A DNA stretch of 35,481 nucleotides from Pseudomonadota bacterium (GCA_023423995.1 JAFAEL010000119.1:1-35481); one strand, 5' to 3'; counted from the first letter of the stretch, positions 16,257 through 25,529 are shown. The notes: generated from the letters alone by a model not told the origin. Numbers and translations: made by a program.

Positions 16257-19207
16257 TGTCCTCCCGAGGCGATCACCGGGGTGGGCACATCCGCCAGCTC
16301 AGGCGCCCGCGCGGGGCGCCGGGGCACCGCGCGATGGCCGCGCAGGGATTGGTGCGCCAGCGCGATCAGGATGAGCACCGTCGCCCCGACGACCAGCATG
16401 AACACGCCGATGTCGAAGAGGAGCGCGCTCGCAACCGGCATTTTTCCGACCAGAGGGATCTCCGCATAGTTGAAGTATGACGTCAGGAAGGGGCGCCCGA
16501 AGAACCATGCCGCAAGCCCGGTTCCTGCCGAAAGCAGCAGGCCGAAGCCCATCCAGCGCAGAGGATGAACCTGCACGCGGGCCTCCGCGACCTGGGTTCC
16601 GCTCGTCATGTATTGCAGGATCAGTCCGATGGATGCCGTCAGGCCCGCGACGAATCCGCCGCCCGGCTGATCGTGGCCGCGCAGGAGGAGGTAGATCGCC
16701 ACGAGCGTGATGACGGGGAAGAGAAGCCGCGCGATCACGGAGGGGACAAGGAGCCAATCGGCGACCGTGTCACCTTCGCTCCGGTCCGGCCGCGCCTGAT
16801 CGTGTGCGCTCTGGTCCCGCTGCTGCTCGGGCGTCTCGACGCTGTCCGGCGCCGGCCGGAAGCGCCGAAGGAGCGCGTAGACGGTCAGCGCGACCGCGGC
16901 GAGGACGGTGATCTCGCCCATTGTATCGAAGCCGCGGAAATCGACGAGGATGACGTTCACGACATTCGTGCCACCACCTTCGTTGTAGGCCCGCTCCAGG
17001 AAGTGTTGGGCCAGCACGTCTGGCGGCAGGCGCGTCATCACGCCATAGGCGAGCGCAGCCATGCTCAGTCCGCACAGGACCGCGATCGCGAGATCGATGA
17101 AGCGGCGCGTGCGCGAGATCCTCTCCGGCCCCGCGCTACCGGGAACCTGGAAGCGCTTCGGCAGCCAGCGCAGCCCGAGAAGCAGCAGGACCGTCGTGAC
17201 GACCTCGACCAGGAGCTGCGTCAGCGCAAGGTCCGGCGCGGAGAACCAGATCAGGGTGAGGCAGGTAACGAGCCCCGCCCCGCTGACAAGGAGCAGCGCC
17301 GCCAACCGGTGGAACTTCGCCGTCCAGGCCGCGCCGAGCGCGCAGATGCCGCCGACCGCCCAGGCCGCGGCGAGGACGGGATCGACGGCCGCAGACGGCA
17401 GATTGCCCGGTCCGAGGCCGCGCAGCGCGACGGCCGAGACACCGGCCAGCAGCGTGAGGCAGAGGATCAGCCGCAGCTGCGGCTGCAGGCGACGGGTGCC
17501 GAGGACGAGCTCCGCCGAACGGGCGAGGCGCCAGGACAGGAACACCATCGTGCGCTCGAAGATCCGCCTGCCTTCGAAGGCGCGGATCAGCGGGGGGCCC
17601 TCGATCCCCTTTTGGAGATGGGGCTGTAGCGCAAGGTAGAGCAATGCGCCGGCCACAAGAGCGATGACGCTCATCAGGAGCGGGAGGTTGAATCCGTGCC
17701 AAAGCGCCAGGCTGTATTCCGGCGTCGCTGGCCCGAGGACTGACTGGACCGCCATGTGGAGGAATGGGCCGACGGTCGCGGCCGGGAAGATGCCGACGAC
17801 GATGCAGATCAGGACCAGGATTTCGATCGGCAGCCGCATCCAGCCGGGGGGCTCGTGCGGTTGGCGCGGCAGGTCGACCGGGTCGGGTCCGAAGAAGGCG
17901 CCGTGGATGAACCGGAGCGAATAGGTCACGCTGAAGGCGCTGGCGATCACCGCGAAAAGGGGAAGGACGTCCAGCAGCAAGGGAACGGGAGACGGTGCGG
18001 AAAGCGCCTCCGCGAAGAACATCTCCTTCGACAGGAACCCGTTGAGCAGCGGCACTCCCGCCATTGCTGCCGCGGCGACCATCGCGAGGGCCGACGTGAA
18101 CGGCATGTAGCGGCTCAGCCCGGAGAGCTTGCGGATGTCCCGGGTACCGGTCTCGTGATCCACGATCCCGGCCGCCATGAAGAGCGACGCCTTGAAGGTG
18201 GCGTGGTTCATCATGTGAAAGATGGCAGCGACAAGCGCGAGTTCGGTGCCAAGCCCGAGCAGGAGCGTGGTCAAGCCGAGATGGCTGATGGTGGAATAGG
18301 CGAGAAGACCCTTTAGGTCGTGCTGGAAGATGGCGATGTAGGCGCCGAGGACGAGGGTCACGAGCCCCGCTGTTCCCACGATCCAGAACCACGCGTCCGT
18401 CCCGGCGAGAACCGGCCAGAGGCGCGCCAGGAGGAACACGCCGGCCTTCACCAGCGTCGCAGAATGGAGATAGGCGGAAACAGGCGTCGGCGCCGCCATG
18501 GCGTGCGGCAGCCAGAAGTGGAATGGGAATTGAGCGCTCTTCGTGAGAGCGCCAAGCAGGATGAGGATCAGGGCGGGCAGATAGAGTGGGTGCGCGCGGA
18601 TCCGGTCGCCCTCCGAGAGCACCGTGGCCAGATCATAGCTGCCCGCGATGTGGCCGAGGATCAGCATACCCGCAAAGAGCGCGAGGCCGCCGGTGGCCGT
18701 GATTGTCAGGGATATGCGCGCGCCGTCTCGGGCTGCGGCGCTCTGATGCCAATAGCCGATGAGCAGGAATGAGAAGAGACTCGTCAGCTCCCAGAAGAAG
18801 GCAATCTGGATCAGGTTGCCCGACGTGACCACGCCGAGCATGGAGCCCATGAAAGCCAGGAGGAACGCGAAGAACCGTGGAACGGGGTCCTCCGCTGACA
18901 TGTAATACCGCGCGTAGAGCACGACGAGCGCGCCGATACCGGCGACCAGCCCCGCGAAGAGCCAAGCCAGCCCGTCCACGCGCAAAGTGAAGTTGAGCCC
19001 GAGCGAGGGCATCCACGCCGCTTCGTACCGCACCACCGAGCCCGAGTGCACGGCCGGGAACGCTCCCCAGATCACCGCGAGGCAGCCCACGGCGACGGCT
19101 CCGGCGAGCCAGGATGCGGCATTCCGGGAGTAGGTGGGCAGGAGCCCGGCGACGATCGCACCCGCGAACGGGAGAACGAGCAGAAGGAGAAGAAACGAGT
19201 CGGGCAT
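16253..19207 (-). CDS. mnhA: Monovalent cation/H+ antiporter subunit A-B fusion
   Basis: A 984-residue membrane protein. The N-terminal about 770 residues are MrpA: a NuoL-like channel core with the HSATLVKAGVFLLARLWP helix and the FHMMNHATFKASLFMAAG stretch, then the DUF4040/MrpB-N region with VNVILVDFRGFDTMGEI. From about residue 815 the MnhB domain follows (VTLVAIYLLLRGHDQPGGGFVAGL), so subunit B has no separate gene. This fused arrangement matches PhaAB of rhizobia and the six-gene group of Mrp operons. The ATG at 19207 has AGGAG only two bases upstream, an unusually tight spacing. It is the first gene of the operon, which exports Na+ or K+ in exchange for protons for pH and salt tolerance. 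Confidence 0.95.
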   Translation of the reverse strand: MPDSFLLLLLVLPFAGAIVAGLLPTYSRNAASWLAGAVAVGCLAVIWGAFPAVHSGSVVRYEAAWMPSLGLNFTLRVDGLAWLFAGLVAGIGALVVLYARYYMSAEDPVPRFFAFLLAFMGSMLGVVTSGNLIQIAFFWELTSLFSFLLIGYWHQSAAARDGARISLTITATGGLALFAGMLILGHIAGSYDLATVLSEGDRIRAHPLYLPALILILLGALTKSAQFPFHFWLPHAMAAPTPVSAYLHSATLVKAGVFLLARLWPVLAGTDAWFWIVGTAGLVTLVLGAYIAIFQHDLKGLLAYSTISHLGLTTLLLGLGTELALVAAIFHMMNHATFKASLFMAAGIVDHETGTRDIRKLSGLSRYMPFTSALAMVAAAAMAGVPLLNGFLSKEMFFAEALSAPSPVPLLLDVLPLFAVIASAFSVTYSLRFIHGAFFGPDPVDLPRQPHEPPGWMRLPIEILVLICIVVGIFPAATVGPFLHMAVQSVLGPATPEYSLALWHGFNLPLLMSVIALVAGALLYLALQPHLQKGIEGPPLIRAFEGRRIFERTMVFLSWRLARSAELVLGTRRLQPQLRLILCLTLLAGVSAVALRGLGPGNLPSAAVDPVLAAAWAVGGICALGAAWTAKFHRLAALLLVSGAGLVTCLTLIWFSAPDLALTQLLVEVVTTVLLLLGLRWLPKRFQVPGSAGPERISRTRRFIDLAIAVLCGLSMAALAYGVMTRLPPDVLAQHFLERAYNEGGGTNVVNVILVDFRGFDTMGEITVLAAVALTVYALLRRFRPAPDSVETPEQQRDQSAHDQARPDRSEGDTVADWLLVPSVIARLLFPVITLVAIYLLLRGHDQPGGGFVAGLTASIGLILQYMTSGTQVAEARVQVHPLRWMGFGLLLSAGTGLAAWFFGRPFLTSYFNYAEIPLVGKMPVASALLFDIGVFMLVVGATVLILIALAHQSLRGHRAVPRRPARAPELADVPTPVIASGGQ

Positions 19208-19520
19208 AACTCCTGCAGGGTCGGGTCTCGAACGGGCTCGGATACCCTTTAAGCGGGGAGAGTCGCGTGGGGAAAGCCCTTATGGCGCTTGAAGATCCGC
19301 ATTCCGCATGAGGCGGGTCCTGCAGGGCGGTGGATGAGGCCGGGCCTTCCGCGCCGGACGGGCAGCCCAACCACCGCCCGGGTCGCCAGGAACGTGGCAG
19401 AGCGCTGAGTCAGCGGCTGAAGGAGATAGCCGAGAGCCGGACCTGCCCGGGCCAGCCTTGCCCGCCGCGAGAACCTTCGCGACAATCCGGCACACGTGGT
19501 GAGCAGTCGGGCAGGATCGT
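19208..19520. other. 313-bp divergent intergenic region, no gene recognised
   Basis: This gap separates the antiporter operon (minus) from the methyltransferase gene (plus) and should hold both promoters. Open frames across it have no family resemblance and look like high-GC chance frames. Two CCTGCAGG palindromes (19210-19218 area and about 19319-19326) are present but are not otherwise structured. No convincing -35/-10 pair, riboswitch or RNA gene was found. Confidence 0.6.
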
Positions 19521-20192
19521 ATGCCGGCCGTGAAGATCATCAGGCGCAACTCGCGCCCTGTCGTCCGGCGTGTCCTCAACGCCGGTTCGGGTCCGAAGCC
19601 GTCCCGGCTCCACCCGATCTTCGCTTCAGGCTCCTGGGAGCACGTCCGGCTCGACGCGAACCCCGCCGCGGAGCCAGACCTGCTCGGTTCGGTCGCCGAT
19701 ATGACGACCCTCATCGCGGACGCGACATTCGATGCCGTGTGGTCCTCACACAACCTCGAGCACCTGCATGATCACGAGGTCGGGCCTGCGCTGAAGGAGA
19801 TCAGGCGGATCCTCCGGCCGGGCGGCTTTGCCCTGATAACCTGCCCCAGTCTCGAAGCAATCTGCCGCACCATGTCGCGCCTCGATGTGGAGGCGCCCGT
19901 CTATGTCTCGCCAGCCGGCCCGATATCGGCCCTCGACATGATCTTCGGACACCAGGCGTCGGTACGTGCCGGCAACGAGTACATGGCCCACCGGACCGGA
20001 TTCACAGCCGAGCGCCTCGCATCCGACTTGATGGAGGCCGGGTTCGAGGCCGTCAGGGTCACCGCAGGTCCGGGTCTCGATCTCTGGGCAGTCGCCGTGA
20101 AGAACAAGGCGTATCAGGCTGGCATCGAGGACGAGCTGAGGCGGTCGAGCTTGGGTCAGGTGCTCTTTGGACGCGCGGTCTTGCTGCTCTGA
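19521..20192 (+). CDS. Class I SAM-dependent methyltransferase
   Basis: A 223-residue protein with a modified SAM-binding motif (VLNAGSGPKPS, about 18-28), the acidic strand HVRLDANP, then the WSSHNLEHLHDHEV and EIRRILRPGGFALITCP motifs typical of small methyltransferases in polysaccharide clusters. The C-terminal part (about 130-200) includes an insertion, FGHQASVRAGNEYMAHRTGFT, of a kind seen in glycan-cluster homologues. GGCAGGA precedes the ATG. It heads a plus-strand glycan island and could methylate a sugar or a lipid-linked glycan. The acceptor is unknown. Confidence 0.88.
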   Translation: MPAVKIIRRNSRPVVRRVLNAGSGPKPSRLHPIFASGSWEHVRLDANPAAEPDLLGSVADMTTLIADATFDAVWSSHNLEHLHDHEVGPALKEIRRILRPGGFALITCPSLEAICRTMSRLDVEAPVYVSPAGPISALDMIFGHQASVRAGNEYMAHRTGFTAERLASDLMEAGFEAVRVTAGPGLDLWAVAVKNKAYQAGIEDELRRSSLGQVLFGRAVLLL

Positions 20193-20400
20193 GTTTTCTT
20201 CGTTCCAAGGAGGGGGAGGTTATTGTGCTTAAGTATAACGCGTAGCGCTCAAATCAGACATTGTCGATGTAGCGCTATTCTGAGAGCGTGGGTTGCGGCG
20301 AATGTTTGTGGGCCCAAATGACCCTGGCCGGGTGCAAACCGTTACAGAGATATTGTCATCTTATGATGCTCCTCTGCTCGGTTTGCTCGAAGAGCTGACG
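20193..20400. other. Low-GC intergenic region with GTAGCGCT direct repeats
   Basis: This stretch is clearly AT-richer than its surroundings. GTAGCGCT occurs at 20242-20249 and again at 20269-20276, 27 bp apart. A TATAAC hexamer lies at 20234-20239 without a clear -35 partner. AAGGAGGGGGAGG (20207-20219) followed by GTG at 20225 would start a six-codon frame ending at 20245. The GT2 frame can be extended upstream to TTG 20293 or ATG 20302, so part of this region may be coding. Confidence 0.5.
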
Positions 20401-21363
20401 ATGTCGGATTGCTCAAATCCACCTTCTATCACGGCAGTCATCTGCACTTACGAGCGGTACGACGTTCTTGTCGAGGCGCTCCGGTCGCTCGAAAAGCAGA
20501 CGCTCCCGAAGGAGCAGTACGAACTTGTTGTCGTCGACAACTCACCCTCGTCCGAGAAAAAGGAGCGGTTCTGGGAGGGGTTGCACCTCGCCTGCGAGTG
20601 CCGGGCCGTGCTTGAAGACGAGCCGGGCCTGTCCCGCGCGCGCAACATCGGTCTCGATGAGGCGAGGGGGCGACACATCGCCTTCCTGGACGATGATGCC
20701 GTGGCGAGCCCCGGATGGCTCGAGGCCGCCGTTACGGTTCTGGACGAACGGCCGAAGGTTGGGATCGTCGGGGGGCCCGTGGAGCCGATCTGGCCGGAAC
20801 GGCGCCCGGCCTGGCTGCACGAGTGGCAGGAAGGCTACCTCACAATCCTCGATCGCGGGCCTGACCTCCGCGAGCTTGGCCCGGCGGAGTGGGTGGCCGG
20901 CACGAACATGGCACTTCGGCGCGAGGTGCTCCAACGGGCAGGCGGGTTCGACACCGCAATCGGCAGGATCGGAAGATCGCTGCTGTCGAACGAGGAACTT
21001 GCGCTGACGAAGAAGCTGAGCGCTCTCGGCTACACTTCCGTCTATTCGCCGCATATGCGTGTGCGACACCGCGTCCATGCCGACAGGCTCAACCAGGAGT
21101 GGTTCGTGCGACGGGCGTCCTGGCAGGCGGTCTCGGACCTTCTCTCCTCTGCGGAGGCGGGATCGGGCGACCGATCATCGGACGAGCGGACTATCGAGCG
21201 CTTCTTCTCGTCGTTGCCAATCAGACGGCGAAAGTTCGAGAGCTTCTTTGCGGGTTCGGCGACCAAGGAGGAGTTCCAACTGAGGCTGTCCGCCGTGGAG
21301 GCCCTCGCCCGTCTCCTGCTGCGTGAGGAGCGGGGCGCGGCGTCCTTGCGCTCCTCGGCGTAA
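20401..21363 (+). CDS. Family 2 glycosyltransferase
   Basis: A 320-residue GT-A enzyme from the ATG at 20401. The GT2 start ITAVICTYERYDVLVEALRSL, the UDP-sugar strand VVVDNSPS, RARNIGLDEARG, and the metal-binding FLDDDAVASPGW are all present, followed by AEWVAGTNMALRREVL and a NEELALTKKL acceptor-side motif. Longer starts (TTG 20293, ATG 20302) stay in frame but add 33-36 residues with no family match and poor ribosome sites. The C-terminal about 90 residues are charged and specific to this protein. It is probably cytoplasmic or membrane-associated and adds a sugar to a surface glycan. Confidence 0.9.
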   Translation: MSDCSNPPSITAVICTYERYDVLVEALRSLEKQTLPKEQYELVVVDNSPSSEKKERFWEGLHLACECRAVLEDEPGLSRARNIGLDEARGRHIAFLDDDAVASPGWLEAAVTVLDERPKVGIVGGPVEPIWPERRPAWLHEWQEGYLTILDRGPDLRELGPAEWVAGTNMALRREVLQRAGGFDTAIGRIGRSLLSNEELALTKKLSALGYTSVYSPHMRVRHRVHADRLNQEWFVRRASWQAVSDLLSSAEAGSGDRSSDERTIERFFSSLPIRRRKFESFFAGSATKEEFQLRLSAVEALARLLLREERGAASLRSSA

Positions 21364-21402
21364 GCAGGCCTGGCTGCGCGCTCGCTCGCGGTCTGAGCCT
21401 CA

Positions 21403-23430
21403 ATGAGACGTCCCACCGCGCTGGTACTCTCTCCGACGCCTCCCGTCCCGGCGGATTACGGCAACCGCAATCGGGTTCGCCAGACGTACGACTTCCTGGC
21501 CGGCCGCGGTTTCGAGGTGTCGTTTCTACTCTACCCGATGGACGGGGATTGGGAGAAGGAGATCCCCGGGTATTACAAATGTCTCCAGTCGATGTTCTTC
21601 TATTTCGACGTGGTGGGGAATTCGCGCCCGCTTCATTCTCTGGCGGCTCGGTACCACCATGACATTGATGAATGGTGGGACGAAAACATCGCGGTCGAGC
21701 TCGAGTGGCTGTTTAGGCGCAAGCGCTTCGACATCTTTCTCGTGAACTATCCCTTTCTGAGTCGGGCCTTCGAGTTCTGCCCCGCCGGCACGTTGAAGAT
21801 CCTCGACAGCCATGATGCGTTTGCCGGTCGTCGTGAGATGTTCGAGAAGTTCGGCGTCGCGCCCGAGTTCTTCTACACGAACGAGATTGAGGAGGCGGTA
21901 GCGTTCGACCGCGCCGATGTCGTGATCGGGATCAAGAAGACGGAGGCGCAGACGTTCAGGTCCCGCACTTCGGCGCGCGTGGTCTCCATCCCGTACTGGA
22001 GGCCGGCGACCCGCTCACGGTCGAAGGAAGAACGGTCACGGCCGAAGGGGAAGGCGCTCTCGGTGGGGTTCATCGGTGCAGCCAACTCGGTGAACGCGGT
22101 CAACATGCGAGCCTTCGTCGGCCTCTTGGCGGAGGACCCTCGAATCCTGTCGGGTACCTTGCGGCTGGTGGTCGTCGGGAACGTCTGCGACAGCCTCTCC
22201 CCGAGGGGCGAATGGCTCGAACTGCGTGGCCGCGTGCCATCGGTCGAGGCGTTCTATGCGGAGGTCGACATCGTCGTGGCGCCCTTGCGATTCTCGACGG
22301 GGATCAAGATCAAGGTCGGGGAGGCGCTCGCCCACGGGAAACCGGTGGTGGCGACGGAGAACGCATTCGACGGGTTCACGCCGTACCATCCGACCCAGCA
22401 CCTTCATGACCTCGAAGAGGTTGTAGACACTCTGTTCGAGATTGCGGACGGGCGTATTCCCCTGGCGGAGCTTCGGACGGCAGCCAAGTCTGCCGCGGCC
22501 GCGGCCGCCCATAATGCCCGGAAGGGCCTCGCCGAGCTTGCGGCCATCATCGGCGAGCGGGTTCGGCGGATCTACGTGATCGTGGATCGCGACATCTGGT
22601 ACCGCGCCTGCTTCGTCGACGAGTTTGCCTGCCAGGCGATCGAGTTCCTGAGCCACATCGCTGGCGTGGTCATCGCCTACACAGGGAGAGGGACGCCCGA
22701 TCCGAGCCGCATCTTCGCCGATGTCGAGTTCATCAAGATTGCCCGGGACAACGTCGCCTCAGAAGTCGTTGCGCTCTCGAACACGTGCCGGGCGGCGGCC
22801 GTGCTCTGCGCGGCCGAGGAGCGGGCCATCGCGGATGAGATCGAGGCCGCGTGCCATCCTGGATCGACCGTTTTCGCGCTCGCTCCCCTCCACGAATTCC
22901 GGACGGGGTTCCGCCTCAGGCAAGCCGGAGAAGGCGAGGGGCCTCGCCTGTTCGACCTTGCTCCGCTGCGCTATGTGCCCGTCGCGGTGCAAGGCGGAGA
23001 GAGCGTGCCGCAGGCCGACTTCGTGGTCGCCCTGCAGCACGATGCCTCCAAGCAGGACCGGGCGCTCGCTGGACAGATCATCGCCCACCTCGGCCGGAAT
23101 GGCAGAGCGGCCTCGCTCTACGAGATGCCGGCATATGGCGAGTATTCGACCGATCTGTTCCAGTATTCCGGACGGGCGAGGAGTGCCCGGTGGGTTCTGA
23201 TCGGGGAGGATACACTGGCCTGGGCATGCGTCAGGCACCTGCTCCTGCTCAGCAATTCCCACGGTCTGTGCCTCCGCCGGCCGGGTGCTCGCGAGGTTGC
23301 GGAGATCGCGCCGCATATCGCTGGCGCGTTCGAGAGCTACCGCCACTCGGTCGGCGGGCTCACGGAGGAGCTAACGGAGCTTCACGACCTGACCCAGGGA
23401 TGGGATCGGCTTTGGGGAGCCATCACGTGA
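21403..23430 (+). CDS. GT4-like glycosyltransferase with unknown C-terminal half
   Basis: A 675-residue protein. Residues 1-385 form a GT-B glycosyltransferase: LVLSPTPPVPADYGNRNRVRQ at the N-terminus, LKILDSHDAFAGRREMFEKFG (131-151), VGFIGAANSVNAVNM (221-235) and the nucleotide-sugar motif KVGEALAHGKPVVATENAF (304-322), with STGIKIK before it. After an Ala-rich linker (363-370) a separate about 290-residue region (about 388-675) begins RRIYVIVDRD. It has alternating strand/helix character, but I recognise no family. The start ATG 21403 has only a weak ribosome site. It lies 39 bp after the GT2 gene. Possible roles for the tail are a second transferase or a glycan-binding domain; neither is shown. 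Confidence 0.85.
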   Translation: MRRPTALVLSPTPPVPADYGNRNRVRQTYDFLAGRGFEVSFLLYPMDGDWEKEIPGYYKCLQSMFFYFDVVGNSRPLHSLAARYHHDIDEWWDENIAVELEWLFRRKRFDIFLVNYPFLSRAFEFCPAGTLKILDSHDAFAGRREMFEKFGVAPEFFYTNEIEEAVAFDRADVVIGIKKTEAQTFRSRTSARVVSIPYWRPATRSRSKEERSRPKGKALSVGFIGAANSVNAVNMRAFVGLLAEDPRILSGTLRLVVVGNVCDSLSPRGEWLELRGRVPSVEAFYAEVDIVVAPLRFSTGIKIKVGEALAHGKPVVATENAFDGFTPYHPTQHLHDLEEVVDTLFEIADGRIPLAELRTAAKSAAAAAAHNARKGLAELAAIIGERVRRIYVIVDRDIWYRACFVDEFACQAIEFLSHIAGVVIAYTGRGTPDPSRIFADVEFIKIARDNVASEVVALSNTCRAAAVLCAAEERAIADEIEAACHPGSTVFALAPLHEFRTGFRLRQAGEGEGPRLFDLAPLRYVPVAVQGGESVPQADFVVALQHDASKQDRALAGQIIAHLGRNGRAASLYEMPAYGEYSTDLFQYSGRARSARWVLIGEDTLAWACVRHLLLLSNSHGLCLRRPGAREVAEIAPHIAGAFESYRHSVGGLTEELTELHDLTQGWDRLWGAIT

Positions 23431-23497
23431 AACGCAGGGTCTTCTATCCTGCCCGGCGCAGGCTGGGGTCCTCTCGCAACGGAGGTTTGCGGACATC

Positions 23498-24112
23498 ATG
23501 AAGGGTGCGCAGATTGCCTCCGTGTCAGACCTGCTCGATCTGCTCGCTCCTCGGCTTGTGGATGAGAGCCAGACGATCACCCAGGACACGCGCTGCTGGG
23601 CGAAGTGGTACGGGGGCGACACCTGGTACGCCAAGGAACTGGGATCGGATCCAGTCCAAGACCCGAAGCCGGTCGAGCATTTCAGGCTTCTTTTTCGAAA
23701 GCTTCCCGAGTTCCGCAGCCTCTTCGACTATCGCTGCCATGGGGATCCGGCCCTCGTTCGAATCGCCGGGGCCGTGCCGACCGCTCCGAGAGCGACAGAA
23801 CTGCATCTCCGCGCCGGATCGATAGGGCCTCGCTGCCGCATTCAGCACGGCCACAATGCCCGGGTTTCGGCGGAGTCGATCGGGTCCGACTTTTTCGTCT
23901 CACATAACGTCACGATCGGCTGGGCCCACGGCCAGCGGCCGACCATCGGCAGCCGTGTGGCGATTCTGGTCGGGGCCGTGGTGGCGGGCGGGATCACGAT
24001 TGGCGACGACGTCACCATCGGCCCCAATGCCGTCGTGAACTTCGACATTCCGTCAGGCGCGAAGGTCTACGCCCAACGCCCACACGTGAAGCTGCCAGAC
24101 CTTGAACGATGA
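23498..24112 (+). CDS. Left-handed beta-helix (hexapeptide-repeat) acyltransferase
   Basis: A 204-residue protein. The N-terminal about 100 residues are helical, and the C-terminal half is a hexapeptide-repeat beta-helix (IGPRCRIQHGHNARVSAESIG, then FFVSHNVTIGWAHGQRPTIG, and VVAGGITIGDDVTIGPNAVV) resembling serine O-acetyltransferase-like enzymes of glycan clusters. His in the SHNVTIGW segment is a likely catalytic base. GGAGG lies 12 bases before the ATG. The stop overlaps the next frame (ATGA). It probably acetylates a sugar. A true CysE role is unlikely given the context. Confidence 0.88.
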   Translation: MKGAQIASVSDLLDLLAPRLVDESQTITQDTRCWAKWYGGDTWYAKELGSDPVQDPKPVEHFRLLFRKLPEFRSLFDYRCHGDPALVRIAGAVPTAPRATELHLRAGSIGPRCRIQHGHNARVSAESIGSDFFVSHNVTIGWAHGQRPTIGSRVAILVGAVVAGGITIGDDVTIGPNAVVNFDIPSGAKVYAQRPHVKLPDLER

Positions 24113-24513
24113 CGCGCGAAGCCGGCGACGCGTTGACGTACGTCACGATCGTCTGCCGGCGAGATCTCGCCATTCTGGAACTCCAGGTCCGCTCCGTGGC
24201 GACCTTCGGCGCATCGATGCAATCCGCTCGATGCTTGGTCATCGCGAACGGCACCGATCTGTCCCTGGCTCGCGAGGTTAAGGCCGCCGTCGATCGCGTC
24301 CCGGCGACCCCAGGTTTTCGGTTCGACGTTCTGCCCTTCTCTGCCGTCGTTCCCGAACTGGACCGTACCTGGGGATGGCGTTCGCAGCAAATCCTCAAGC
24401 TCGAGGCCGGTCGAGCGGCAGAGCGCCGCAGACCGGGACGTCAGCGCCCGCCGTCCAGCAGCCGAGAGACGACCCGGGCCGTGAAATCGACCATGGGTAC
24501 AATACGGGCATAG
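24109..24513 (+). pseudogene. 3'-truncated DUF6492-like glycan gene
   Basis: This frame overlaps the acyltransferase stop by four bases (ATGA). It begins TYVTIVCRRDLAILELQVRSV and reaches TWGWRSQQILKLEA (residues 87-100), the usual internal motif of DUF6492-type proteins found in glycosyltransferase clusters. Family resemblance ends near residue 100-105 (about 24410-24420). The remaining frame, to 24513, is Arg/Ser-rich and from 24441 is simply the antisense of the 3' end of hrcA. Full-length relatives carry well over 100 further residues. The gene therefore looks cut off by a rearrangement. It may still be translated as a short product. Confidence 0.7.
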
Positions 24514-25529
24514 TTCAGCCGGGTGGGGCCGATCACGCCCACCGCACCTACGACCCGTTGCTGTCCGTCCCGGAAGGGGGCGGCGATCATGGAGGAGCCC
24601 GACAGCGAGAACAGCCGGTTCTCCGAACCGATAAAGATGCGTACTCCCTCGCCCTCGTCGGCGCGCGTCAAAAGATCGGCGACATCCGTCTGCGTCTCCA
24701 GATCGGCGAAGAGGAGCCGGATACGCTCCAGGTCCTCGGCTGCGCGGAGGTCTTCGAGCAAGTTCGCCTGACCGCGGACAATGAGTTGGCGGCCATTGCC
24801 GGCGCCAATGCTGGTGGCAAGTCCCGCCTCCACGAGTCGGGCGGTGAGCTGGTCGAGTTCCTGCTCCATCTCGGCCCGTCGCTGCTGCAGGTCCTGGCGC
24901 AACTCGGACAGCGTCCTCCCGGCAATACGGGCGTTGAGATAGTTCGACGCCTCCACGAGGGCCGAGACCGGCAGACCGGGCGGAAGGTCGAGCAGGCGGT
25001 TCTCGACCGAGCCGTCATCCGAAACCAGCACGACGAGTGCCCGGCCGGGATCCAGGCGCACGAACTCGATGTGCTTGAGCCGGGCGTTGGTTTTCGTCGT
25101 TACCACCACCCCCGCACCCCGAGACACGCCAGAGAGCATGGACGAGGCTTCCGCGAGCGCCGTCTCGAAGGTGTGCCGCGACGCGGCAGCACGCATTTGC
25201 GATTCGATGCGGTCGCGCTCGTCCGCTGCCACGTCACCGATTTCGAGAAGGGCGTCGACGAAGAAGCGCAGCCCGGACTGCGTCGGCAGCCGGCCAGCGC
25301 TGGTGTGAGGCGCAAAGATGAGCCCGGCCTGCTCCAGATCCGACATCACGTTGCGGACAGAGGCCGAAGACAGCGTCATCGGCAGCATGCGGGCTATGTT
25401 CTTGGAGCCGACGGGCTCCCCCGTCGCGAGATAACTCTCCACGATCTGGCGGAAGATCTCGCGCGAGCGCTCGTTCAGCTCCGCGAGCGCGCGAGCCTGC
25501 GCCGAGGGCGGGACGATCGGTGCGTTCAT
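24441..25529 (-). CDS. hrcA: Heat-inducible transcription repressor HrcA
   Basis: A 362-residue repressor. The N-terminal winged helix is [26 protein letters not shown] followed by [18 protein letters not shown], with [18 protein letters not shown] after it. The C-terminal part includes [17 protein letters not shown] and ends in the conserved [20 protein letters not shown], so the gene is intact. HrcA represses groESL and dnaK-type operons by binding CIRCE. No CIRCE (TTAGCACTC-N9-GAGTGCTAA) is visible in the 113-bp gap to rph, and grpE, often downstream, is absent here. Confidence 0.96.
   Translation of the reverse strand: MNAPIVPPSAQARALAELNERSREIFRQIVESYLATGEPVGSKNIARMLPMTLSSASVRNVMSDLEQAGLIFAPHTSAGRLPTQSGLRFFVDALLEIGDVAADERDRIESQMRAAASRHTFETALAEASSMLSGVSRGAGVVVTTKTNARLKHIEFVRLDPGRALVVLVSDDGSVENRLLDLPPGLPVSALVEASNYLNARIAGRTLSELRQDLQQRRAEMEQELDQLTARLVEAGLATSIGAGNGRQLIVRGQANLLEDLRAAEDLERIRLLFADLETQTDVADLLTRADEGEGVRIFIGSENRLFSLSGSSMIAAPFRDGQQRVVGAVGVIGPTRLNYARIVPMVDFTARVVSRLLDGGR

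Noticed and set aside
19207..19330. Two CCTGCAGG palindromes about 110 bp apart
   Set aside because: These are short self-complementary octamers without further shared flanks, and they are expected by chance in such GC-rich DNA.
20225..20245. Six-codon frame (GTG to TAG) behind a strong Shine-Dalgarno, possible leader peptide
   Set aside because: It is too short to judge, with no attenuator-like stem after it and no biosynthetic codon bias. It is recorded only as part of the gap description.
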